From contig JAAYTX010000083.1 in assembly GCA_012523635.1 (NCBI GenBank), positions 1-53,303 of the forward strand: 53,303 nt of DNA, given 5' to 3'. The position numbers and the translations under genes were made by a program. Source of the DNA: Elusimicrobiota bacterium. Lineage in GTDB: Bacteria > Elusimicrobiota > Elusimicrobia > Elusimicrobiales > Elusimicrobiaceae. This document shows positions 39,255 through 47,495 of this stretch, piece by piece; position 1 is the stretch's first letter; each line of letters starts with the position of its first letter. Below the pieces are notes generated by a model. It was not told the origin of the DNA. It did not search any database and saw only the letters and a program-made list of their open reading frames with translations.

Positions 39255-40267
39255 CGCACCGCCTCCTGCCATACGCGGCAATAGTAAGGAAGTTCTTTCG
39301 ACGGAGAAGAAACCTCAAGATACGCCTGGCCCGGGCACCAGCCGCAGTTACCGAACCCGGCGCAGGAGCGGCATTTGGACTTGGCGTTGAAGCGGATGGG
39401 GCGCAAAGCCGCCCGCGCCCTGTCCGCCGCGCGGGCAACGCCGTATTTCAAAATACTGTTCCCGGGGTTGCGTATCATGTCGCAAAGAAAAACATCGCCA
39501 TACGCGTCGACCGAAATACCATGCCCGGAAAACACCCCGCAAAAAAACGGCGATGCGGCGCGCGTTGCAGGGGAATGCTTATCAATACTGCCGCCGTAAA
39601 ACGCGGCATATTCCCCGGGCTCAAGCCGCAGACGGCACGGAGCGGTGTCGCCGTCCAGCCGGGCGTTAAGCAGGGCCGAGGCGTCAAGCGGAACCCGAAG
39701 CCGGGATGCAAACTTTTTCAGGGCTGGAAGTTCTTTACTGTTCGAGCGCGTAACCTGCGCTTTCAGCAACAACGGTATTTTTTTGCGCCGCAACAGGCGC
39801 AGGTTTTTCCTGATTTGCGGGAGGCTTCCGTTCACTCCGCTTATTCGGGCATGCAATGCCGGAGATAAGGCATTAAGAGTAACTTCCACCCTGAACGGCG
39901 GCTGTTCCGACAGCAACCGCAGCATTTCAGGCGTAATTCCCAGCGCGTTGCTCATGATGGTTATCAGGAAGCCGCAACGTTTTGCATAGGCGTATATAAC
40001 AGAAAAATCCGGACGGCAAAACGGATCCCCACCGCTAAAGGTCACCCACAATACCCCGGCGGCGCGCATTTTATCCAGCACAGCCAAAACCTGTTCTGTG
40101 GAAAGCTCGCGGCGGAATCCTGAAGGCGTGCTGAAGCAGGCCGTCTGGCAGTGTTCGCAGGAAAGGTTACAGCGGTAGGTAAGCTCGAAATGGCAGACGC
40201 TGTTGCCGGCCGCTTTTTGATTCTTTGCGCGGCTGAGGGAAAAATTGCGGTAGGAACACTGTCTCAT
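39251..40267 (-). CDS. Radical SAM/SPASM protein (RiPP maturase)
   Basis: YRCNLSCEHCQTAC; TFSGGDPFCRPDF; SPASM CRSCAGFGNCGWCPG. Confidence 0.93.
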   Translation of the reverse strand: MRQCSYRNFSLSRAKNQKAAGNSVCHFELTYRCNLSCEHCQTACFSTPSGFRRELSTEQVLAVLDKMRAAGVLWVTFSGGDPFCRPDFSVIYAYAKRCGFLITIMSNALGITPEMLRLLSEQPPFRVEVTLNALSPALHARISGVNGSLPQIRKNLRLLRRKKIPLLLKAQVTRSNSKELPALKKFASRLRVPLDASALLNARLDGDTAPCRLRLEPGEYAAFYGGSIDKHSPATRAASPFFCGVFSGHGISVDAYGDVFLCDMIRNPGNSILKYGVARAADRARAALRPIRFNAKSKCRSCAGFGNCGWCPGQAYLEVSSPSKELPYYCRVWQEAVR

Positions 40268-40270
40268 CTG

Positions 40271-41227
40271 TCAGCGCGGCAAAGCGCGCACGAAACCTAT
40301 CACCTTGCGGTTCTTTACGAAATTCAGCTTGCAGCAGGGCACCCGCGACAGCAGTTCCCCGCCCAAAGCCAGGCAGGAGGACAAAGCCGCCCTGTCCCAC
40401 GACGGCGGGAACAGGCACGGGTACAGATGCCGGAACGCGCTGTCGAATGCCAGAGTTTTACAGGAATTGCGTCGGCCCTTGCCGATAAAAAATATTTTAT
40501 CCAGGCGCGAGGGCTTGTTGTAGGATTTCAGCTGCCCCCCCACCTCTCCGTGCCAGGGAGGGTTATACATCACAAAACCGTTTCCGCGCCTCAACACGAC
40601 CACCCTGTCGTCGTTGAGCATACCTGCCCGGCTGTTCCTGTGCCACAGTTTCGCGGTGGTGCTTTTGCCAGCCCCTGATTTTCCGGCGAAAATATAACCC
40701 CTGCCGTCTGTATCGCGCAGGCCGCAGGCATGCAGCAAGAGGCCCTCGCCGCGCGATGTTATCCTGTAAATCAGCAGAATCTGCAGAAAATCGTAAACGA
40801 TATCAAGCGGATCCCAAACCATCGCCCCGCCGCGTTTGGCCAGCATCACCGCGTCCACACGGCTCAGATCGCCGGAAATTGTCAGCACCTGCTCTTTGTC
40901 CCGGAGAGGGCAGTAAAATACGTGGCGGGAACCTGCGCGGTACAGGCTCCAGTTTTCCTTGCCGTCCTCGGGATGATAAGTGGTGAAGGCCCTGGCGCGG
41001 GGCAGGGGCGGCAGCTTGGCTGCTACAGATACGTTGACCAGCACATCCGGCCGCCGCCCTGACCGCACTGCAAAAGAGGCAAGGCGCTCGTCTTCCGGCC
41101 TGAACGGATTATCCAGAAGGTCGACCGGCTTGAAGAGGCTTTGCATACGCACCAAAGTGCCGCAAATATCAAGGTCCAGGGAATATTTGCCGTTCAGCAG
41201 GCGGAAATTTTTCTTTATACTGTTCAT
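40271..41227 (-). CDS. HPr kinase/PEPCK-fold kinase-like protein of RiPP clusters
   Basis: LLLHACGLRDTDGRGYIFAGKSGAGKSTTAKLW...LNDDRVVVLRRGNGFVMYNPPWHGE; start at MNSIKKN overlaps preceding stop. Confidence 0.85.
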   Translation of the reverse strand: MNSIKKNFRLLNGKYSLDLDICGTLVRMQSLFKPVDLLDNPFRPEDERLASFAVRSGRRPDVLVNVSVAAKLPPLPRARAFTTYHPEDGKENWSLYRAGSRHVFYCPLRDKEQVLTISGDLSRVDAVMLAKRGGAMVWDPLDIVYDFLQILLIYRITSRGEGLLLHACGLRDTDGRGYIFAGKSGAGKSTTAKLWHRNSRAGMLNDDRVVVLRRGNGFVMYNPPWHGEVGGQLKSYNKPSRLDKIFFIGKGRRNSCKTLAFDSAFRHLYPCLFPPSWDRAALSSCLALGGELLSRVPCCKLNFVKNRKVIGFVRALPR

Positions 41228-42084
41228 ATGGCCGGGCAACGCTTCAATAGCGCCCTCTTAAGTTTAGGAGAATCCAGCCTCCGCCACAATGTCTTTAGCG
41301 ACGAGGGCCCTATTTTCCATTTAGGGCCATCCACAGCCACGCAGATTTTAAGCTCTCCGGCGGGAGTTATCGCCGCCTGCACGTCCCCGGCTCCGCAGCG
41401 CGGGCAGGCCGGCGTCCTCGATAAACCGGGCTTCCCGGACAGGATTTCCGCCGGGAGTGGCGTTCCGTCAAGACGCGGTATATGCTCTGTATCCAGCCGC
41501 CACGGCGCGCCGTATTTTCCGGCAAACGCCCTTAACGAGGGCAGTTCCAGCCTGTTGGCTTTCAGCTTGCAGGTTTTAAAACCCAAAGACAGTCCTTCTT
41601 TCCTTAGAATGCCGGCGGCCCCCAGCACGGCCCTATGGGAATCCGGTGCGCCAGTGACCGCTCCGAAAGCCTTTTTGCTCATGGCTGGCAGTGTAATATC
41701 AACTTTGGCACAGCCGCAATTTTTAAGCTTCCGCGCCGTAGCCTGAGTTATCAGCGAAGCGTTGGTATAAAGATAAGTCTGCATACCGCGCCGACGCGCG
41801 TGTTTCAAAATAGTGAAAATGCCTTTTTTCAGCAGCGGCTCCCCGCCGGTGACACCGAGTTGGAGGCAGCCGACGGCGGCCAGTTCGTCTATGATGGCGC
41901 AAAAACGGCGGGCAGTGATTTCCTTTTTACGGTATTGCGCCCTGTAGCCGTGCGGAATATAGCAATGCGGACAATTGAAATTGCAGTCATAAGTAACTTC
42001 CAGCATCACCCTCAACGGAAAGCGGCGCTTTCTGGCCGCGCGCTCCAACCGCGCGCGAAACGCGGAAGAATCCAGCGTCTTCAC
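41224..42084 (-). CDS. Radical SAM protein with short/truncated SPASM region
   Basis: TYDCNFNCPHCYIPHGYR; GVTGGEPLLKKGIF; CPRCGAGDVQAAITPAGELKIC. Confidence 0.92.
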   Translation of the reverse strand: MKTLDSSAFRARLERAARKRRFPLRVMLEVTYDCNFNCPHCYIPHGYRAQYRKKEITARRFCAIIDELAAVGCLQLGVTGGEPLLKKGIFTILKHARRRGMQTYLYTNASLITQATARKLKNCGCAKVDITLPAMSKKAFGAVTGAPDSHRAVLGAAGILRKEGLSLGFKTCKLKANRLELPSLRAFAGKYGAPWRLDTEHIPRLDGTPLPAEILSGKPGLSRTPACPRCGAGDVQAAITPAGELKICVAVDGPKWKIGPSSLKTLWRRLDSPKLKRALLKRCPAI

Positions 42085-43154
42085 TGAGGGACGCCCCCGC
42101 CAGCCGCCTCATGCGCCAGCACGCAGAAGTAAGGCACCGGCGTTTCCTGGTGTCCCATTTCAAGCAGCGCAGCGGCGGGACAGCTGTAGCAGATGCCGCG
42201 CAGATGACAGGTGCCGCAGGGGCTGTCGGTGCAGGTGCTGGCCCGTGCCACCTGCCTGCCCATGGCGCGGAATGCCGGCAATAACGACGCCTTGCCGGCC
42301 TGACGGCTGAATTTTTCAGTAAACATGCAGAACTTCATCCTGCCGCGCGGATTTATGAAAAGCTGGCTGCGCCAGGAATTGCACCGGTAAAGCGCGGTTT
42401 TGCGTCCGCCGACGGGAACGACATCGCTTTTTACGGCGCATTCGTGTTCGGCGCGGGCGTCCCTGTCCTGCGCCAGCATCTCGCGCCGCTGTTCCGGGTA
42501 AAGGCGATATTTGCATGGAGAAGTATCGCCGTCGAGCCGCGGATAAATATTGCAGTCATATGAGAAATTGTAGATATTCTCACGCAAACTGCCGAAATTC
42601 TTCTCCGCCCAGGCTTTCACCCTGCCGAATTCCCTGTAATTGGCGGTCATGCACGGCATTTTAATTGAAATGTTAAGCCCCTGTGCCTTAAGCGCGCGGA
42701 TATTTGACATGGCGCGCTTGAAAGAACCCGGCACGCGCGTTACAGACTCGTAGGCGCGCGGCGCGGCCCCATAAACCGAAATTTCCATTGTGTAAGGCGG
42801 CAGGCTGCGAAACAAGTCAAGATGCGCTTTTGAAATCGGGTAACCGGTAGTAAAGACCGTGACCAGAAATCCCAGTTCCTTTGCCGTGCGGTAAATTTCC
42901 TCGAAATCCCGGCGGGAGACCGCCTCGCCACCGGTAAAGGTAATCCAGAGGCAGCCCGCGCGCTTAAGCCGGACAAGAAGGTTCTTCCACTCCGAGGCCG
43001 AAAGCTCGTCTTTGGGAGACGAGGTATTCTTGCAATAACAATGTACGCAATTAAATGGGCAGCGGTAAGTAAGTTCCAGATACGCCGTCAGCGGCGTGTT
43101 TTTCGCGGAAGACAGCAGCCTGTTTTCGAGTGCAACAACCCCGGCAGTCCTCAT
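42081..43154 (-). CDS. Radical SAM/SPASM protein (RiPP maturase)
   Basis: TYRCPFNCVHCYCKNTSS; TFTGGEAVSRRDF; SPASM CTDSPCGTCHLRGICYSCPAA; start at MRTAGVV, 2 bp after precursor stop. Confidence 0.93.
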   Translation of the reverse strand: MRTAGVVALENRLLSSAKNTPLTAYLELTYRCPFNCVHCYCKNTSSPKDELSASEWKNLLVRLKRAGCLWITFTGGEAVSRRDFEEIYRTAKELGFLVTVFTTGYPISKAHLDLFRSLPPYTMEISVYGAAPRAYESVTRVPGSFKRAMSNIRALKAQGLNISIKMPCMTANYREFGRVKAWAEKNFGSLRENIYNFSYDCNIYPRLDGDTSPCKYRLYPEQRREMLAQDRDARAEHECAVKSDVVPVGGRKTALYRCNSWRSQLFINPRGRMKFCMFTEKFSRQAGKASLLPAFRAMGRQVARASTCTDSPCGTCHLRGICYSCPAAALLEMGHQETPVPYFCVLAHEAAGGGVPQ

Positions 43155-43156
43155 TC

Positions 43157-43375
43157 CTAGCTGACAGAGGAACTGCGCTGCGTGTTGCAATAGTAGGTGC
43201 GCCTGGTGTTCCTGAAGCAGACGTTCGAACGGTTTATCATCATCGGATATCCAGGACCATACCAGTATGGTTCGAAAGCGCGGCGGTTGGTATAGCAGGA
43301 ACAGGCAAGCACAGCCTGCTCCGGGTTGAGCTTTATCCTGGTGATTTCGGGGGTGAACTTGGGCTTGCCTTTCAT
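43157..43375 (-). CDS. Putative RiPP precursor peptide, 72 aa
   Basis: MKGKPKFTPEITRIKLNPEQAVLACSCYTNRRAFEPYWYGPGYPMMINRSNVCFRNTRRTYYCNTQRSSSVS; GAGG-type RBS; sits between PqqD and radical SAM genes. Track ORF 43157..43462 is the same frame extended upstream. Confidence 0.85.
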   Translation of the reverse strand: MKGKPKFTPEITRIKLNPEQAVLACSCYTNRRAFEPYWYGPGYPMMINRSNVCFRNTRRTYYCNTQRSSSVS

Positions 43376-43385
43376 ATGCGGCTCC

Positions 43386-43667
43386 TCACAGGACGGCCTT
43401 GATGTCTTCCAGTTCCTTGCGCAGGGCGGACAGCCTGCCGTCCGCCTGCTTTTCCGTAGCATCGAAATGTTTAAGCAAAATGGCCTTGATGTCGCCCCAG
43501 CTGCGCTTGCCGTCTATCTTGTCCCACACCCAGGCCGCCGGCTGGTTCATGGTATAAATTGAGTTCAAATCCCGCGAATCGCGGAATATGGGAACCAGCA
43601 CGGTTTCTCCGCCTATCTGTCGGCAGACCATGTCCTTGTTCCTGCGCGGGATTTTGGAGTCGCTCAT
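43386..43667 (-). CDS. PqqD-family peptide-recognition (RRE) protein
   Basis: VLVPIFRDSRDLNSIYTMNQPAAWVWDKIDGKRSWGDIKAILLKHFD. Confidence 0.92.
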   Translation of the reverse strand: MSDSKIPRRNKDMVCRQIGGETVLVPIFRDSRDLNSIYTMNQPAAWVWDKIDGKRSWGDIKAILLKHFDATEKQADGRLSALRKELEDIKAVL

Positions 43668-45001
43668 GCTTTGCCCCGTCTGAAAAGGCCGTCATTAATT
43701 ATAGCCCCGCGGATATGCCGCGCGCAAGCGCGCATTGAGGCTTCAATACTGCGGGAAGCCAGCCCCAATTGCAGGGCGGCGCGATAGCAGGAAAGGGCAA
43801 AAGCCCAGCGGCGCTGCCTTTTAGCCGTTTCACCGGCGTAATAATAGGCGTGCGGACGCAGCGGCTCCGCACCGAGCAATATGGAGAAAACCATGGCGGC
43901 TTCAGCCAGCCTGCCGGACTCTAGGCAAGCCTGCCCCAGCACCTGCAGCGCGTCGGCCCTGATGCCTTTAAAACGCCCGCGCGCGGAGAGAACAGCCGCC
44001 TTGCGCAGAAAATTGATTGCCGCGTTCAATTGATGGCGCCGGAAAGCGACATGTCCCAGCCCCGACAACGCCTGCGGATTCTCGGGGTCAGCCGCCAGCA
44101 CTTTTGCGAACTCCATTTCAGCCTTTTTAAGCCGCCCGGTTTGCAGGTAGAGCATGCCGTAGGAATTATCTGGGCCGCGGTATGCCGATACCAGCCCGGC
44201 CGCTTTCCAGTACGAGTCTTTCCCGCCTTTCTCAAGGAAAGCGCCGAAATGCCGCGACGCGGACAGGCTGCGCCTGTATCTCTCCCCGAAACGGCGCGGG
44301 GACATAAGAAAAGCCAATTCGTCGGCCAGATGGCGAAAACGCATGGGGGTGAAGCCGCCGTTGGTGGAATAGGCGATTGTAACCATCGCCGGAGCGCGCA
44401 CGGACTTTTTAAGAGAGACAAATAATTTTTCCGGAGGGCAGGACACCGCCCTGCGTCCGATAACTGAAGTATTTTCGGCGTTGCGCAGGCTGTCGGCAGT
44501 CATGAAATCTGCGTCTATATCAAGCAGCGCCCCGCCTAGGCGGGGCAGGGTATCCAGAGTGCAGACCCGAAATTCTCTGCCGCGGAAGCGGCAACACGCA
44601 CCTTCACCGGAAAAAACCGGGCGGACGCCGGAGCCCAGCGAAGAAAGCAAAATCTTTTCAAGCAGGGGCCTGTCGCGCCGCAGCTCTTCGCCGGTGCCGG
44701 GCACCACCCAGTAAACGCCGCTTACGATGCCCTCTTCCAGGGCGGGATATATATAGTTGCCGATATCCGTCTGCCGCGAAAAATCGGCGGAGTAACGCAG
44801 GAAAGCCAGCGACGCTTCCAGCCCGCGCTTCAATTCCTCAACGCTGCGCGCGGATGACACCGCGGTGAACGGACGCTCCGCGGAAGGCACACGGAAATCA
44901 ATATGCGCGTCAACATGTACAAGAGGCAGCCCGCGCAGGCCGCGCTTGCGCCATAGCTTCAGGGCCTGATCGTGATCCTCTATAAGTTTTATTTCCATCA
45001 T
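43664..45001 (-). CDS. UPF0489 (arginase/deacetylase-fold) domain fused to TPR repeats; candidate peptide arginase
   Basis: LVHVDAHIDFRVP and LLDIDADFMTA metal-ligand-type motifs; C-terminal TPRs (AEMEFAKVLAADPENPQALSGLGHVAFRRHQLNAAINFLRKA). Confidence 0.75.
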   Translation of the reverse strand: MMEIKLIEDHDQALKLWRKRGLRGLPLVHVDAHIDFRVPSAERPFTAVSSARSVEELKRGLEASLAFLRYSADFSRQTDIGNYIYPALEEGIVSGVYWVVPGTGEELRRDRPLLEKILLSSLGSGVRPVFSGEGACCRFRGREFRVCTLDTLPRLGGALLDIDADFMTADSLRNAENTSVIGRRAVSCPPEKLFVSLKKSVRAPAMVTIAYSTNGGFTPMRFRHLADELAFLMSPRRFGERYRRSLSASRHFGAFLEKGGKDSYWKAAGLVSAYRGPDNSYGMLYLQTGRLKKAEMEFAKVLAADPENPQALSGLGHVAFRRHQLNAAINFLRKAAVLSARGRFKGIRADALQVLGQACLESGRLAEAAMVFSILLGAEPLRPHAYYYAGETAKRQRRWAFALSCYRAALQLGLASRSIEASMRACARHIRGAIINDGLFRRGKA

Positions 45002-45399
45002 CTTCCCAAAAGCCGTGCGGCAAACCGGCGCAAGCCCATAAGCGCCGGGAAAAGGTAAATGGCCAGCCGCGAAATAACGCGCTGCGGAAATGTCTCAAGC
45101 GAAACTGCCCCGCCAGACTTTATCACGGACGACACCTTGCCCAGGCAGGCTTGAAAAGGCACGCGGTCCGGCTGGGAAAAAGAGGCGTCGCCCCGCAGGA
45201 GGAGACAAAGGCTGCCTCCGGTGCTGTCCAGCCCTATTACGCGGTGGCATACTTTCCGCCCGTCAATTTCGGCAAGCACTATGTCGCCGACTCGCAGCTC
45301 GCCTGCGGAAACCCGGCGCAACACCAGCCTGTCCCCGCGGCGGAGCATGGGCTCCATGCTGTAGCCGTCTGCCTCGAACAGTGAAAGATTATCTTGCAT
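44998..45399 (-). CDS. S24/S26-like peptidase, Ser/His (ER/SipW-type) signal peptidase-like
   Basis: DGYSMEPMLRRGDRLVLRRV...RVGDIVLAEIDGRKVCHRVIGLD...LLRGDASFSQPD. Confidence 0.8.
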   Translation of the reverse strand: MQDNLSLFEADGYSMEPMLRRGDRLVLRRVSAGELRVGDIVLAEIDGRKVCHRVIGLDSTGGSLCLLLRGDASFSQPDRVPFQACLGKVSSVIKSGGAVSLETFPQRVISRLAIYLFPALMGLRRFAARLLGR

Positions 45400-45432
45400 A
45401 AGGCGCGGAAAGCCGGAGCGCGCCGCGTCGCG

Positions 45433-47460
45433 TCAGGAATCGGATATCGAGTTGAGCACTTTCCAGAAATGGGAGGCCGTGCGCATGCGCTGGTCAGGGT
45501 CGGTTTTAAGCGCCATGTCCATAAGCTGGTCCACTTCCTTTGGAAGGGTTCTCACCACTTCGGACGGGGGGATTATCCTGCCGCTGCCGGGGACATAACC
45601 CTGTATTTCCCACGGCACATGGCCGACCAGCGTCTCGTAAAGGCAGATGCCCAGAGAGTAAATGTCGGATTCCTTGCGTATTATGCCCCGGTTCTGCTCG
45701 GGGGCCATATACGCGGGCGTGCCGGCCACCAGCTTGCTCTGGCGCGGACCTTCAACACGGCGGGCCACGCCGAAATCCATGACCTTCACCACATTGGCTT
45801 CGGTTATCATTATATTCGAGGGCTTCAGGTCGCGGTGTATGATGTTGTGCGCATGGGCGTATTCCAGCGCCTTGCAGATGTTCTCGAAAATCGGCTTGGC
45901 TTCGTTGAGATTCAGCGCCCCGTCCACGTTGATGCGCTGCTCCAGCGTCTGCCCGTGCACATGCTCGAACACCAGGTACAGGTCGTTTTTTATTTCCAGC
46001 ACGGTATAGATTTCCACTATGTTCGGGTGGTGCAGCGAGGCCACGGTGCGGGCCTCCTGCAAAAGTTCGTCGCGCCTGTCATCGCGCACCAGTTCGGCGC
46101 GCAGCTTTTTCACGGCCACCTTGCGCTTGAGTATGCGGTCTGTGGCCTCGTACACCACGCCCATGCCGCCTTCGCCCAGCTGCTTCTCTATCTGGAAGTG
46201 GGCCAGCATGTCAGGCTGGCTTTTCTTGTCCTGCTTGCGCTTCTCCTCTATTATCTGCAGCACTTTCTTGAGAATCAGGAAGCCTATTATGCCGCCTATG
46301 GCCATCATAAGCAGGCGTATCACCAGCTTCCACTGGCTTTTGGAAAGCTTCAGCGGGCCGGCCCCGGCCTGTTTTTCTTCGCCGGAGAGGCCGCCGTTTT
46401 TCACAAGCTGTTCGTATTTTTCGCGGGCGCGGGCCTCTTTGGAAGAGTAGCGTCCCGGGTCGAGGCTGACGGCTACAGCCATATCATCGAACATTTCCTT
46501 ATATTTGCCCATCTGTTCGAGAATGACTGCGCGGTTGTAATAAGCCGAGGCGGCCTTGGGCTCCAATGCTATGGTGCGCGAAATGTCGTCATAAGCGGCG
46601 GCATAGTTGCCCATATCCTTGAGCACCCAGGCCCGTATGCTGTAGACAGCAGCGTCGTTGGGGTTAAGCGAAAGGGAGGCGGTGGTGTCGCGCAGAGCGT
46701 TCTCATGCTCGCCGGAATAGCCGTAGGCGGCGGCCCTTATGCGGTAGGCCTCTATCAGCTTTGGATTGTGCTGAAGGGCGCGCGACGCCGAGGCTATGGC
46801 GCCCTTATAGTCCTTGGAATCCATCTGGGCGCGCGCCCATTCAAGCTCGGCGTTGCCGGTGCGGGAATCGTCAAAAGACTGGGAAAGCGCCATTGTGCCG
46901 CCGCTGGAAGAAGGCTGGGGCGAGGTGGCCGGTTCCTGCTCCTGCTGCACGCGCGGCTGCTGCGCGGCGGTGTCCGGCTGCGAAACGGCCGGAGAAGGCT
47001 TGCCCGACATCGGGTCGTTGTAGCCAGCCGTCCTGATAGGAGACCGGAACGTCATCTCCCCCATGTAAATATCCTCGCGCAGGAGCTGGGATTCGCACGC
47101 CTCCTCCATTCGCAGAAGCGCCTGCTGTTCATCTGAGGAAAGCACAAGGCCCTGGTCCGGCTTGGCTACGCCTTTTTTGTTTTCGGGTGACCAGAAAAGC
47201 TCGGGATGGCGGAACACGTAACGGCGTATGCTGGCCCACTGAGACAGGCGCAGCTTGTCCATCGAAAGCAGCTCCCAGCGGAACATAAGCGGCGTTGTGG
47301 CCCGGTACTTTCCGGCCATCATATCCTTGCTAAGCTGCGCCGCCGTTATCTCTGCCGCGGAGTCCGCCGCGCCGGCCGCGAAAGCACAGACAGGACCGCA
47401 CAACGCCAGAAAAACCAGCGCCGCGAAGGTTGCCAAAGCATGCCGTACGATGCGTCTCAT
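45433..47460 (-). CDS. Signal peptide - TPR - TM - C-terminal Ser/Thr protein kinase
   Basis: GEGGMGVVYEATDRILKRKVAVKKL; IIHRDLKPSNIMITEANVVKVMDFGVARR; GTPAYMAPE; TM LVIRLLMMAIGGIIGFLIL. Confidence 0.94.
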   Translation of the reverse strand: MRRIVRHALATFAALVFLALCGPVCAFAAGAADSAAEITAAQLSKDMMAGKYRATTPLMFRWELLSMDKLRLSQWASIRRYVFRHPELFWSPENKKGVAKPDQGLVLSSDEQQALLRMEEACESQLLREDIYMGEMTFRSPIRTAGYNDPMSGKPSPAVSQPDTAAQQPRVQQEQEPATSPQPSSSGGTMALSQSFDDSRTGNAELEWARAQMDSKDYKGAIASASRALQHNPKLIEAYRIRAAAYGYSGEHENALRDTTASLSLNPNDAAVYSIRAWVLKDMGNYAAAYDDISRTIALEPKAASAYYNRAVILEQMGKYKEMFDDMAVAVSLDPGRYSSKEARAREKYEQLVKNGGLSGEEKQAGAGPLKLSKSQWKLVIRLLMMAIGGIIGFLILKKVLQIIEEKRKQDKKSQPDMLAHFQIEKQLGEGGMGVVYEATDRILKRKVAVKKLRAELVRDDRRDELLQEARTVASLHHPNIVEIYTVLEIKNDLYLVFEHVHGQTLEQRINVDGALNLNEAKPIFENICKALEYAHAHNIIHRDLKPSNIMITEANVVKVMDFGVARRVEGPRQSKLVAGTPAYMAPEQNRGIIRKESDIYSLGICLYETLVGHVPWEIQGYVPGSGRIIPPSEVVRTLPKEVDQLMDMALKTDPDQRMRTASHFWKVLNSISDS

Positions 47461-47495
47461 ATCAAAATCCGAACAATTACTTTAGAAAACAAATC

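Noticed and set aside
40271-41227. Genuine HPr kinase/phosphorylase of the PTS
   Set aside because: Embedded in the RiPP operon with translational overlap; N-terminal half does not look like HprK and no HPr gene is adjacent.
43130-43562. Plus-strand ORFs 43130..43402 and 43326..43562 as alternative peptide genes
   Set aside because: Antisense to the precursor and PqqD; no RBS in the expected position and no leader-like motif.
36703-45399. Lasso peptide cluster
   Set aside because: Kinase, nucleotidyltransferase, PqqD and ABC genes fit, but there is no asparagine-synthetase-like cyclase and no transglutaminase-like B2 protease, while three radical SAM enzymes are present.
45394-47136. 580-aa plus-strand ORF opposite the Ser/Thr kinase
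   Set aside because: Shadow frame of a convincing kinase; His/Val/Arg-biased composition and no domain.
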